Positions 31,519 through 39,806 of a stretch of DNA of 51,714 nt are shown here, one piece after another; position 1 is the first letter of the stretch; every line of letters starts with the position of its first letter. Below the pieces are notes generated by a model. It searched no databases. It was not told the origin of the DNA and saw only the letters and a program-made list of their open reading frames with translations. The translations under genes and the position numbers were made by a program. Source of the stretch: Actinomycetota bacterium (lineage in GTDB: Bacteria; Actinomycetota; Actinomycetes; Nanopelagicales; Nanopelagicaceae); the NCBI GenBank assembly GCA_947450545.1, contig CANFVU010000007.1:1-51714 (forward strand), given 5' to 3'.

Positions 31519-32487
31519 GTGAAAACCCCTCAGAAGCCCGAAAATGAGCGTTCTGTGGCTTGGTATGGGCCGCTCGCCTTCACTGTTGGCGCCCTCACGG
31601 CGCTCCAATCCCGCGCGAATGGTCGCTTGGCCGTCCACCTCAATAACGGCATCCTGGCCGGGCTCGTCTCCAACCTCACTGGTTGGGTCTTCCTCTTTCT
31701 CATCGTCGCGCTCTCGCCGAAAGATCGCGAAGCTTTTACGCGCACTCTTCGAGCTACCCGTCATCGCCAAATTAAATTTTGGGAAGTTCTCGGCGGATTT
31801 GGCGGAGCATTCTTCCTCGCCGTACAAAGTTCGAGCGTTCCGGTTATCGGTATCGCTCTCTTCACCATTGGTTTAGTTGCAGGACAAACTTCGTCCTCGT
31901 TGTTGGTCGACAAACTTGGCATTTCACCAAGCGGTAAAAAACCAATTACATTGATGCGAATCATTACTGCGCTGCTTACTGTCACTGGCGTTTCCATTGC
32001 AGTGTTACCGAAACTTTCGCAAGGCACTTTCGATGCAGTTTATGTTGTTCTTGCACTCATCATTGGTGTGATCGTTGCATTCCAACAAGCAATCAACGGT
32101 CGTCTCAACGTTATCGTGCAACGGCCGCTCGTCACAGCATGGTTTAACTTTGCAGCTGGCACGGCGCTGCTTCTCGTGTTCCTTGCAATCAATCTATTTC
32201 TCGGTGGAAAAATCGGATCATTCCCCGCCAACCCATTGATGTATACCGGTGGAATCATCGGGCTCATCTTTATTGCAATCTCTGCTTACACAATCAAAGA
32301 GCTCGGCGTACTCAACTTCATTATGTTTAGCGTTGCAGGGCAGGTTGTAACGGCACTTCTCGTTGACGCAATTGCTCCAGCAAAAAATGCTCGGCTCAGC
32401 GTATGGGTAATTATTGGAACGGTGATTACATTTATCTCGGTATCAATACCGAAAATTCACGAATTAGTTACGAAGAAAAAGGCTTAA
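31519..32487 (+). CDS. DMT-superfamily transporter, DUF606/YdcZ duplicated type
   Basis: This 322-residue membrane protein has about ten transmembrane segments. It appears to be a tandem of two DUF606-like halves: the first is marked by ALTALQSRANGRLA (near 25-38) and the second by VAFQQAINGRLNV (near 188-200), each with the QxxxNGRL-type motif. Known DUF606 proteins are often half this size and pair up. The start is GTG with a weak ribosome-binding site. Substrate unknown. Its stop shares the bases TTAA with the convergent small gene. Confidence 0.82.
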   Translation: MKTPQKPENERSVAWYGPLAFTVGALTALQSRANGRLAVHLNNGILAGLVSNLTGWVFLFLIVALSPKDREAFTRTLRATRHRQIKFWEVLGGFGGAFFLAVQSSSVPVIGIALFTIGLVAGQTSSSLLVDKLGISPSGKKPITLMRIITALLTVTGVSIAVLPKLSQGTFDAVYVVLALIIGVIVAFQQAINGRLNVIVQRPLVTAWFNFAAGTALLLVFLAINLFLGGKIGSFPANPLMYTGGIIGLIFIAISAYTIKELGVLNFIMFSVAGQVVTALLVDAIAPAKNARLSVWVIIGTVITFISVSIPKIHELVTKKKA

Positions 32488-32720
32488 CCTTCTTCTGTAC
32501 CTGAAGCACCTTCAGCAGCTTCGTGGCCAGATGTTCCTTCAGCGCCACCAGGTGCAGCAGCAATGGATGGCTTTCCAACTAGTGTTGGAGCAGTCGATGT
32601 AAGGCTTGATGGCTTTGCGATTTTCGCCGAACCTTCATCGTCGCCACCGCGAAGCAGCGCGAAAGCACCAGCGATAACTACAAGCGCGACCAAGAGAACT
32701 GCAGCTAACTTCTTATTCAT
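32484..32720 (-). CDS. Small membrane-anchored or secreted protein of unknown function
   Basis: This 78-residue protein has one N-terminal hydrophobic segment (about 5-23) followed by an acidic, Ala/Gly/Ser-rich tail (AAPGGAEGTSGHEAAEGASG). AGAGGAG precedes the ATG at good spacing, which supports translation. It overlaps the convergent transporter by four bases. Nothing indicates function. The low-complexity tail probably extends outside the membrane. Confidence 0.65.
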   Translation of the reverse strand: MNKKLAAVLLVALVVIAGAFALLRGGDDEGSAKIAKPSSLTSTAPTLVGKPSIAAAPGGAEGTSGHEAAEGASGTEEG

Positions 32721-32755
32721 ATCGACTCCTCTAAAAGGTGTGGAAATTCTACGGC

Positions 32756-34711
32756 TTAGCGCTTAGGAGCTGCCTTGTGGCGAGGCTTCTTTGCAGCAAC
32801 TTTTTTGCCGCCCTTTGCTTTCGCGCGAGGAGCAGCTTTTCCGCTTGACGTCTTTTTACGAACGCCGGCTTTGCCTCCGCGCTTTACATCGGGATCGAAT
32901 GCATTGGTACGAAACGGTTTCTTCTCACTCGTTTCAGAACTCTTTGCAAATCGCTCTGCACGATCATTATCGCGAGCTTTCTTCACTGCAGCTTTTGCAG
33001 GAGATAACTTACGAGCGCCAGGCTTACCAGGCTTTGTGCCCTTTGGAACATTGAACTTATCTGGCTTTACATACTTTGGCTTGCTGACGCGGTCGCGACG
33101 CTTTTGCTCGGACTCATCAACAATGCGAAGTACTTCGCGCTTCTCCACCAATGGCTTGTAAACGCGCTCTTCTTTTTTGAATGCAGGTTTCTTTGCAACT
33201 GGCTTTTCAAAAGCTGGCTTCTCGAATTTACGAGCTGGCTTATCAAAGCTCTTTTCAAACTTCTTCTTCTCAGAAAACGGTTTTGAGTAATCAGGTTTTG
33301 TATAAACCTTCTTCTCGTATTCGCGCTTTGGAGCTTCGCGGTCTTGGCGTGAAGTAAATCCACCATCGCGGTCGCGCTTTGGGCGATCCGAGAATTCTTT
33401 CTTTGGCGCGCGATCTGATGATCCACGCTTTGGGAAATCTCCAGGGCGATCACTACGTGGTCGATCTGAGCGAGGACGATCATTGCTACGGCCACGAGAT
33501 CCGCCGCCACGTTCATTACGACGAGGTGAAGGCTCGCTTACAACAACTGGAATACCTGATGGCTCTTGAGCGCCTGTAATCGAAACTAAATCATCATGCA
33601 TCGGATGAACAAAAGTCTCCTTCAGCTTCACACCAGCGCGGATAGCAAGGCCAAAGATGCCTTTCTTCTGCTTATGTGTTCCGATTGAAACAACTGTTCC
33701 TGATGCTCCCGCACGCGCTGTGCGACCAGCACGGTGCAAGTAATCCTTATGGTCTTGTGGTGGATCGACGTGAACGACAAGTGAAACGTCATCTACGTGA
33801 ATACCGCGCGCTGCTACATCGGTTGCAATCAACGCAGTGGAATGTCCAAGTTTGAAGCCTTCAAGCACACGCGTGCGTTGAGATTGAGTCTTTCCTCCAT
33901 GCAATACAGCTGCAGCAACACCTTGCTCGCGCAATTTATCGGCAAGCTTGTCTGCGCCATGCTTGGTCTTCACGAACATAATCGTGCGACCTTCACGAGC
34001 AGCGATCTGTTGCAAAATCTGGTCACGATCACGTTGTTCAACGATCAAAACGTGGTGCTCCATATTTCCTGCAGTGGACTTCTCGTTCTCAAGAGAATGT
34101 GTCACAGGGTTCTTCAAGAAGCGACGAACAAGAGCATCCACATCGCGATCCAAAGTCGCAGAGAACAACAAGCGTTGGCCATCTGGGGGAGTTAAATTCA
34201 AAATTTGTGTGACGATTGGAAGGAATCCCATATCCGCCATCTGATCAGCTTCATCCAAAATTGTGATTTCAATATCGTCCAAGACCATGTACTTCTTCTT
34301 AAGGAGATCTTCTAAACGACCAGGAGTTGCAACAATGATTGGAACGCCGCGCTTAAGTGCAGCTTGTTGAGTTGTGTATGACATTCCACCTGCAACAACT
34401 TGTGAATTCAATCCAACTGTTCGCGCAAGTGGCGCAATAACTTCACTGATCTGGACTGCAAGCTCGCGTGTTGGAGCAAGTACTAAACCAAGTGGGCGAC
34501 CAGGAGCAGCTTTCTTTCCTGCTAATCGAGTCATCATTGCTAATCCGAATGCAAGTGTCTTTCCTGAACCGGTTTGTCCACGACCAAGAACATCGCGACC
34601 TGCAATTGCTTCAGGCAAAGTAGCTTTTTGAATAGGGAATGGAGCTGTCTTGCCCTCTTCAGCCAAGGCGGCAATAAGAGCAGGGTGAACACCTAAAGAT
34701 TTAAACGTCAT
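32756..34711 (-). CDS. DEAD-box RNA helicase with long basic C-terminal tail
   Basis: This 651-residue ATP-dependent RNA helicase has the core motifs in order: Q motif (PFPIQKA), I (GQTGSGKT, near 47), Ia (PTRELA), II (DEAD in TILDEADQM), III (SAT), V (ATDVAARGIHV) and VI (HRAGRTARAG). The core ends near residue 375. The remaining 275 residues are low-complexity and highly charged: an RG/RSDRP stretch, then FEKPxxxKP units, and finally a Lys/Ala-rich end. Such tails bind RNA and are common in cold-shock or ribosome-assembly helicases. No clear ribosome-binding site precedes the ATG. Nearest relatives are RhlE/CsdA types. Confidence 0.9.
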   Translation of the reverse strand: MTFKSLGVHPALIAALAEEGKTAPFPIQKATLPEAIAGRDVLGRGQTGSGKTLAFGLAMMTRLAGKKAAPGRPLGLVLAPTRELAVQISEVIAPLARTVGLNSQVVAGGMSYTTQQAALKRGVPIIVATPGRLEDLLKKKYMVLDDIEITILDEADQMADMGFLPIVTQILNLTPPDGQRLLFSATLDRDVDALVRRFLKNPVTHSLENEKSTAGNMEHHVLIVEQRDRDQILQQIAAREGRTIMFVKTKHGADKLADKLREQGVAAAVLHGGKTQSQRTRVLEGFKLGHSTALIATDVAARGIHVDDVSLVVHVDPPQDHKDYLHRAGRTARAGASGTVVSIGTHKQKKGIFGLAIRAGVKLKETFVHPMHDDLVSITGAQEPSGIPVVVSEPSPRRNERGGGSRGRSNDRPRSDRPRSDRPGDFPKRGSSDRAPKKEFSDRPKRDRDGGFTSRQDREAPKREYEKKVYTKPDYSKPFSEKKKFEKSFDKPARKFEKPAFEKPVAKKPAFKKEERVYKPLVEKREVLRIVDESEQKRRDRVSKPKYVKPDKFNVPKGTKPGKPGARKLSPAKAAVKKARDNDRAERFAKSSETSEKKPFRTNAFDPDVKRGGKAGVRKKTSSGKAAPRAKAKGGKKVAAKKPRHKAAPKR

Positions 34712-34736
34712 GAAACTAGTACCAATCGAGAGTTGC

Positions 34737-34742
34737 TTTATA
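34737..34742 (-). promoter_or_regulatory. Candidate -10 element of the helicase gene
   Basis: The minus strand reads TATAAA 25 bases before the helicase ATG, with no matching -35 at normal distance. Initiation about 7 bases downstream would give a leader of roughly 18-20 nt, consistent with the missing ribosome-binding site. Confidence 0.4.
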
Positions 34743-34787
34743 GAACAAGCGTGTCCCGATTCGATTCATCTATTTAGAATTCGATTA

Positions 34788-34806
34788 CTGATTTTCTAGA
34801 AATCAG
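34788..34806. terminator. Short inverted repeat between gatD and the helicase
   Basis: CTGATTT and AAATCAG flank TCTAG, forming a perfect 7-bp stem with a 5-base loop, 37 bases after the GatD stop in the direction of transcription. It lacks a clear T-run. It may be a weak terminator or an operator. Confidence 0.35.
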
Positions 34807-34842
34807 AAAAGACTCGCAAGTAATGCAATACCTAATTGTAAC

Positions 34843-35511
34843 TTACTTAATTGAGGCTCTTCGCCACTGCGCATATTCATCAGCAATCGGATCACTTACG
34901 CGTGGAAGTGCATGTCCGATCGCACATTCAAGCAATAAATCTGCAAATTCTGGATTACGTGCAAGTACAGGGCCATGTAAATATGTACCAAACACATTGC
35001 CTACAACAGCACCATCAACGCCTGACGTTCCATTTCCCATGCCTGTAATTACACCTCCCAACGGTGTAATTCCACCAGCGAGATTCGTTTCTCCGCCATG
35101 ATTTTCAAATCCTGTAAGAGTCACGCCCACAACATCCGATTCAATAGCGATATCTCCAACAAATCGAGATGCACCTGGAACAGTTTCCATATCAATCACG
35201 CCTAAACCATTTTGTTTTACTCCACCTGCAAAATATGAGTTCCCCAAAATCTGGAATCCAGCACACACTGCAAGAACAACGCAATCCTTAAAATCAAAAC
35301 CGCGAAGTGCTTCACACGATAAAACTTGTGCAGCATCTTCGGCGCCGCCTAACAGATAAATATCACCATCACCAGGAACTACATCCCGATAAGAAATATC
35401 CACCACATCCGCACTTATTCCATTCAACCCTGCGCGATACGCCAATACATCTGCATTTCCTCGGTCGCCATATGTACCGAGCAACTCATTATGGATTCGA
35501 ACTATTTTCAT
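34843..35511 (-). CDS. gatD: Lipid II isoglutaminyl synthase, glutamine amidotransferase subunit
   Basis: This 222-residue class I-like (CobB/CobQ type) glutaminase has the nucleophilic Cys in VCAGFQILG near residue 84 and the catalytic His in TYLHGPVLARN near 178. With MurT it amidates the alpha-carboxyl of D-Glu in the lipid II stem peptide. The ATG overlaps the murT stop by 4 bp (ATGA), as expected for obligate partners. The pair is typical of Actinobacteria and Firmicutes. Confidence 0.93.
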   Translation of the reverse strand: MKIVRIHNELLGTYGDRGNADVLAYRAGLNGISADVVDISYRDVVPGDGDIYLLGGAEDAAQVLSCEALRGFDFKDCVVLAVCAGFQILGNSYFAGGVKQNGLGVIDMETVPGASRFVGDIAIESDVVGVTLTGFENHGGETNLAGGITPLGGVITGMGNGTSGVDGAVVGNVFGTYLHGPVLARNPEFADLLLECAIGHALPRVSDPIADEYAQWRRASIK

Positions 35512-36641
35512 AGCCCACGCACTAACAAACCATGAAAAGCGGTATATGCCGCGAGCACTTCAACATCTCCAGAAAACTTCGTAATAGCCCCGCTAAATTC
35601 AGAAACTAATTCATTTTCCACACCTTGCACATGCAAGCGATACGAGAGATCCATTCCTCGCTCACCTGTCACCACAACTCGCTTGCCTCTCAAAGATGAG
35701 AAATCCACATCCCACAACCACGATGTATCGATTCCATCCACTTCGCGCGCATTCAAAATCAAAATGACAGAACCACCGGAAACCCCGCGAAGCGCTTCAC
35801 GCCACGACGCAGGATTCTTCGTCAATCGAATCGCACAATCAGCGTTTCCAAATTTTCGTGAAACTTTACGTTCCAACGTCGATGTATCCACTTCATGCCA
35901 CGGCACACCAAATAATTCAGCTGTCACATTTGCAAGAATTTCATTTCTCACAGCAGCGCTGGTCCCATCAAACTTCTTATCCGAGAAGTGATTGCTCAGC
36001 CCACACCCACATGAGTAGAGCCCACCAATCCAATCCAAATACGCACCACACGCAGGACAAACCGCTCCATCCGGGTGCTTTCCTGCTGCGCCGCCAAAAG
36101 AAACCTTCACGCTCTTCGCGGCGTCACTCACTACATAATTCAAGAACGGATCATCCACATCCACGACAATCGTGGCGCTTGTCTTTGATGCCATCTCTTT
36201 CCATCGATCCGCCACACGTTTTACTTCATGCATTCGGTGAAGCTGATCGCGCGTGAGATTCAGTAACAAAATCGCAGCAGGATTACTCGCAGCGGCAACC
36301 AAGGGCAAATGCAGCTCATCTACTTCAAGCACTGCATATTCACTCTTACTCATCAACGCACTTGCAACACCACGTGACAAGTTAGATCCTGACTTTGATG
36401 TCGTAACGCTGCCCGCTGTCGCCATAAACCCGGCCAACGCTCGAGTCGTAGAAGTCTTTCCATTTGTCGCTGAAACCAAAATAACTTTACGACCACGTGC
36501 CAAGAGTGAAATGGCATTAGGGCAGAGAATCAGTAGTACGCGTCCAGCAATCGTCTCACCTGACTTCTTCAGCAATACCTGCGACAAGAGAGCAGCCAAC
36601 CTGGCCACCACCATCGCAACTTGAAGTCGAAGCTGATTCAT
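35508..36641 (-). CDS. murT: Lipid II isoglutaminyl synthase, Mur-ligase-like subunit
   Basis: This 377-residue protein has a Mur-ligase central domain with ATP motif SATNGKTSTTR near residue 57. A Cys4 zinc ribbon (CPAC and later CGCG near 195-215) is the known MurT insertion. A C-terminal DUF1727 domain contributes the conserved Asp in EVDGIDTSWLW. It activates the D-Glu carboxylate with ATP for amidation by ammonia from GatD. The start abuts the apt stop directly (TAG then ATG). Confidence 0.93.
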   Translation of the reverse strand: MNQLRLQVAMVVARLAALLSQVLLKKSGETIAGRVLLILCPNAISLLARGRKVILVSATNGKTSTTRALAGFMATAGSVTTSKSGSNLSRGVASALMSKSEYAVLEVDELHLPLVAAASNPAAILLLNLTRDQLHRMHEVKRVADRWKEMASKTSATIVVDVDDPFLNYVVSDAAKSVKVSFGGAAGKHPDGAVCPACGAYLDWIGGLYSCGCGLSNHFSDKKFDGTSAAVRNEILANVTAELFGVPWHEVDTSTLERKVSRKFGNADCAIRLTKNPASWREALRGVSGGSVILILNAREVDGIDTSWLWDVDFSSLRGKRVVVTGERGMDLSYRLHVQGVENELVSEFSGAITKFSGDVEVLAAYTAFHGLLVRGL

Positions 36642-37175
36642 CTATTCAGGAAAGACCGTATTAACAACGACGTTAGGAAATTCTTTGTTGTACTTCGCCT
36701 TGCCACCCAAACCTGGAATCTCCAGCAAGACAGCCACAGAATCAATCACACCGCCACATCGCTCAATCAACTTCGATGCCGCTTTCAAAGTTCCACCGGT
36801 CGCAAGAACGTCATCCAACAAAAGAACTCGTTCACCTTTGAGGACTGCATCCTGATGAATCTCCAACGTATCCACCCCGTACTCAAGTCCATATGACTCG
36901 CTATGAGTTAAATAAGGAAGCTTTCCCGACTTACGGATTGGCACAAAACCCTTGCCTGCATATCCCGCCACAGCGGCTGCCAAAATGAATCCTCGCGCTT
37001 CGATTCCCGCAACCAATTCAAAGTTTTCAGAATATGACGCGATCTCTTCCACCACGGATGCAAATGCTTCAGCATCCTTAAGCATTGGTGTGACATCTTT
37101 AAAGATGATCCCTGGGCTAGGAAAATCAGGCACTATTCGTATCAACGAGAGTGCGTTGGCCAAGGATGAGTTCAT
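36642..37175 (-). CDS. apt: Adenine phosphoribosyltransferase
   Basis: This 177-residue purine-salvage enzyme makes AMP from adenine and PRPP. The N-terminal IRIVPDFPSPGIIFKDVTPML and the PRPP loop VLLLDDVLATGGTL near residue 115 are diagnostic. Length matches bacterial Apt. It is followed without spacing by murT and preceded after 12 bp by the end of a secreted-protein gene. Confidence 0.96.
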   Translation of the reverse strand: MNSSLANALSLIRIVPDFPSPGIIFKDVTPMLKDAEAFASVVEEIASYSENFELVAGIEARGFILAAAVAGYAGKGFVPIRKSGKLPYLTHSESYGLEYGVDTLEIHQDAVLKGERVLLLDDVLATGGTLKAASKLIERCGGVIDSVAVLLEIPGLGGKAKYNKEFPNVVVNTVFPE

Positions 37176-37187
37176 GCCATGAGTTTA

Positions 37188-38906
37188 CTAAGCCTTTTTG
37201 TATCCCGACGGACACTTGGGGTTCACCCCAGAGACCTTCTTTACGACTTTTCCCTTCACACAATTGAAAACAATGATTTTTCGTGGAGCCGTTGGCCTCA
37301 CCTGCGAGACATCCTTCGAAGGCGACGTAGAAGCCGTAGGCGTCGGTGATGCTGACGGTACGGCAGCGGAATTGAATAATTTCAATTTGATTGTTGGGGC
37401 AGAGAAATGAAAACCTGATGCTTGGAAATAATAGAAATCATCTTTCAGGTTAACGCTGGTCGCCACAGTCTGTTCAATTCCATCCGATGACGTCACGGAC
37501 ACGGTCGCCTTGACTGGGGCATCGGAGAGATTAAATATGCATCGTGCCGTATCAGCTCTTATCTGTAAGGAATAGAGTCCTTGGAATTCACTTCCATCGG
37601 TTGTGAAATGTGGAGCAGCTACTTGGTAACTTAAAGACTGATCCGCGCTGTTATACGTTGGAGGTCCAGACATATAAGAAGTTGCATTCGTATTTACAAA
37701 CCCAGCTATCCCATTATTTCCACTCGCCATTGCTGTTTTGACAAGGCATTTAAGCGCTTGATCTCCTGCGGTTGCAACAGCTTGGTCTTTTGTAATATTT
37801 CGGACAGACCACACCGTTGGCATAGCAACGGCTTTATCTTTTAAGAATGGAAGCCAGTTGAGAAAACCGTTGTATGTATAAGTTCCTCTTACCGGTGCGA
37901 ATGTTGATACAAAAGGCTTTGAGTATTTTTGCAAAGCTTCAATGGACTGAACACCCCAGGAATCTTGCAGTAATTTTGTTGGTGCATCTTTAGCGGCAAC
38001 AACTCCCATAGCTACTGGAACTTGGCTTGGCTTCCCGCTTATTTCTACAACATAGTTTCGGTTACCAACATCTTTGCTAACAATTGTTCCTCCATTTAGC
38101 CGGCCGTGGAGCCATCCATAAAAGGTCTGATTAAGGCGCAGCGTTAAAGAAAAAGATACGTCTCGTGGCATGGGGACAGGTTTGCCACAAATTCCAATCT
38201 CCATCACGATGCATTCAGAATTCCGGCTCAATGCTTCTGGATCAAATCCATTTGGGGTTAGTTGTGCAACTCGTGGGGTGTAACTTCCTTTGACCAACTC
38301 CACTGCATTTATAGAAGCCAAAAATCCTGGGTCGAAATATGACCCACTCCCATCTAGATTATGAGTGAATCGATCAATGACATAAACATTTATTGCATAG
38401 TCAATTGTTCCGGCACTATTTGTAATTTTAGGGAACTGCACAACACTTGGTGTGCTTCCATTTGGCGCCTGAGCACCAGGATTACCCTTAAATACCAACT
38501 CCTGAGCGGCAGGAAAATATTTTTGATTTTTGTATTCAATCTTTTCGCCGGATGAAGTTGTTGCGACCACATCCTGAATGCAGTTTTTTTCATTGGCGTC
38601 ATGGCAGAAACCGAGATTAGCGACCATTGAGACTTGGTGACCGATGCATTCCTCTTCACTCTTGCATAAAGGCGTCGCATCTCTTAGTGGCACATCTTCT
38701 TTGTTCAAGTACGAAGGTGTCTCGCCAGCCAAATTCCCGAAATCTCCAAAAATTGCACCGAGTGTTGCGCCGGTAGCTAAGCCGGGGTTCTCCTGTTGTA
38801 ACTGCGGCCATGGATCAAACTGCTCATCGGGTGTTGATGCGGCTATTGCGGGTGCTGTTGAAATTAAGGCTAAGGCTACGACTACGGCAAAGCGTTTAAC
38901 TCTCAC
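37188..38906 (-). CDS. Secreted protein of unknown function with C-terminal Cys-pair tail motif
   Basis: This 572-residue protein has a signal peptide of about 23 residues (cleavage near AIAAS). The mature part is mostly predicted beta with paired Cys (LCKSEEECIGH, FCHDANEKNC). Phrases such as LRLNQTFYGWLHGRL and PTVWSVRNI match nothing I can name. A Pro/Ser/Thr linker (near 515-535) leads to a compact basic C-terminus (about 545-572) with FNCVKGKVVKKV and CPSGYKKA. In my recollection this tail recurs on exported proteins of freshwater actinobacteria. Start is GTG with a weak ribosome-binding site. There is no sortase motif and no homologue I can cite. Confidence 0.72.
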   Translation of the reverse strand: MRVKRFAVVVALALISTAPAIAASTPDEQFDPWPQLQQENPGLATGATLGAIFGDFGNLAGETPSYLNKEDVPLRDATPLCKSEEECIGHQVSMVANLGFCHDANEKNCIQDVVATTSSGEKIEYKNQKYFPAAQELVFKGNPGAQAPNGSTPSVVQFPKITNSAGTIDYAINVYVIDRFTHNLDGSGSYFDPGFLASINAVELVKGSYTPRVAQLTPNGFDPEALSRNSECIVMEIGICGKPVPMPRDVSFSLTLRLNQTFYGWLHGRLNGGTIVSKDVGNRNYVVEISGKPSQVPVAMGVVAAKDAPTKLLQDSWGVQSIEALQKYSKPFVSTFAPVRGTYTYNGFLNWLPFLKDKAVAMPTVWSVRNITKDQAVATAGDQALKCLVKTAMASGNNGIAGFVNTNATSYMSGPPTYNSADQSLSYQVAAPHFTTDGSEFQGLYSLQIRADTARCIFNLSDAPVKATVSVTSSDGIEQTVATSVNLKDDFYYFQASGFHFSAPTIKLKLFNSAAVPSASPTPTASTSPSKDVSQVRPTAPRKIIVFNCVKGKVVKKVSGVNPKCPSGYKKA

Positions 38907-38962
38907 AAGGGAAAGATACCTTCGTCAGTAAAAGATATAGATGTAAATAGTGGTCAAACAAA

Positions 38963-39037
38963 TGGAGCCTCAGGCCGGGATTGAACCGGCGACCTGTCCA
39001 TTACGAGTGGACTGCTCTACCACTGAGCCACTGAGGC
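38963..39037 (-). tRNA. tRNA-Thr (anticodon CGU)
   Basis: The minus strand folds into a complete cloverleaf. The acceptor is GCCTCAG/CTGAGGC, the D stem GCTC/GAGC, and the anticodon stem GTCCA/TGGAC with loop CTCGTAA. The T stem is GCCGG/CCGGC with loop TTCAATC, followed by discriminator T and an encoded CCA. Anticodon CGU reads ACG threonine codons. Confidence 0.96.
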
Positions 39038-39060
39038 CTAACTTGCAAAGCAATGAAGCC

Positions 39061-39705
39061 TTAAGAAATCTGCACAACTCCTGCATGGTTCTGAAGAACC
39101 ACAGAGACGATTCCAAGTTCACCATCATTTGTTGATGGATCTACGAACTCAACATCGATGTCACCGAGGTGGCCTGATACATCTCCGCCAACCCACTCAT
39201 CGATTGTGTTCTTTGTTCCCGCAATAACAATCTTTTCAATTCGAGACTTTGCTGATCCATCTGCACTTGGGTGATCTGTTGTCATCCATTGAATAAAGAA
39301 TGGAAGTTGTTCATTGTGCAACAACTCTTTGATGCCTAGTTGCTTCCACTTTAAATCTGTTCCATCTGGACGGCGGCGATGACCTTCAACAGCTTCGCGA
39401 CCAATTCGTGATTCGAGAGGTGAAATATCTTTTGTCGCTAGGACCCATGACAACCATCCGCCACCCTCATTAGCTTTTTGAGAGACAGCTTTACCAAATG
39501 GTGTCTGCTCTGCAGCCGGGTGATCAAGTGCGCACACAACTTCGATGTATTGGCCACCTACGAGAGGCGCTGTGAAGTTACGTGTTCCAAAACGAGGATG
39601 AATTCCACCATCAACGAAGGCTGTTCCGATTTGAGAACCGATTCGCTGGACGACATCTGAAATCTGGTCGTGAGTCGTGGCATAAGAGACATGGTCTAAA
39701 CGCAT
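39061..39705 (-). CDS. VOC-like (Glyoxalase_3 type) protein
   Basis: This 214-residue protein from ATG 39705 begins MRLDHVSYATTH, a typical VOC opening. It continues with GGQYIEVVCALDHP, supplying possible His and Glu ligands. The tail lacks a clear second canonical module, as in the Glyoxalase_3 subgroup. The frame is open 14 codons further upstream. Neither start has a ribosome-binding site, so a leaderless transcript is possible. The 11-mer CACCATAAAAT is repeated at 39718 and 39742 in this start region. Function unknown. Confidence 0.78.
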   Translation of the reverse strand: MRLDHVSYATTHDQISDVVQRIGSQIGTAFVDGGIHPRFGTRNFTAPLVGGQYIEVVCALDHPAAEQTPFGKAVSQKANEGGGWLSWVLATKDISPLESRIGREAVEGHRRRPDGTDLKWKQLGIKELLHNEQLPFFIQWMTTDHPSADGSAKSRIEKIVIAGTKNTIDEWVGGDVSGHLGDIDVEFVDPSTNDGELGIVSVVLQNHAGVVQIS

Positions 39706-39806
39706 AGGGAAATTCTGCACCATAAAATGGGGTGTCCCGACCACCATAAAATCCGCAGGAGGCAGGTAGTTCCAGCCCAGCCCGCGTATAAATCGGGAAC
39801 CTTGCC

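Noticed and set aside
34712-34842. Riboswitch or structured leader upstream of the helicase
   Set aside because: Only a 7-bp inverted repeat and an AT-rich promoter-like region are seen, and the likely leader is too short for a riboswitch.
39748-39806. A second tRNA or small RNA between the VOC gene at 39061 and holB
   Set aside because: No cloverleaf or stable stem could be formed by eye; only an 11-bp direct repeat (CACCATAAAAT) near the VOC start was found.
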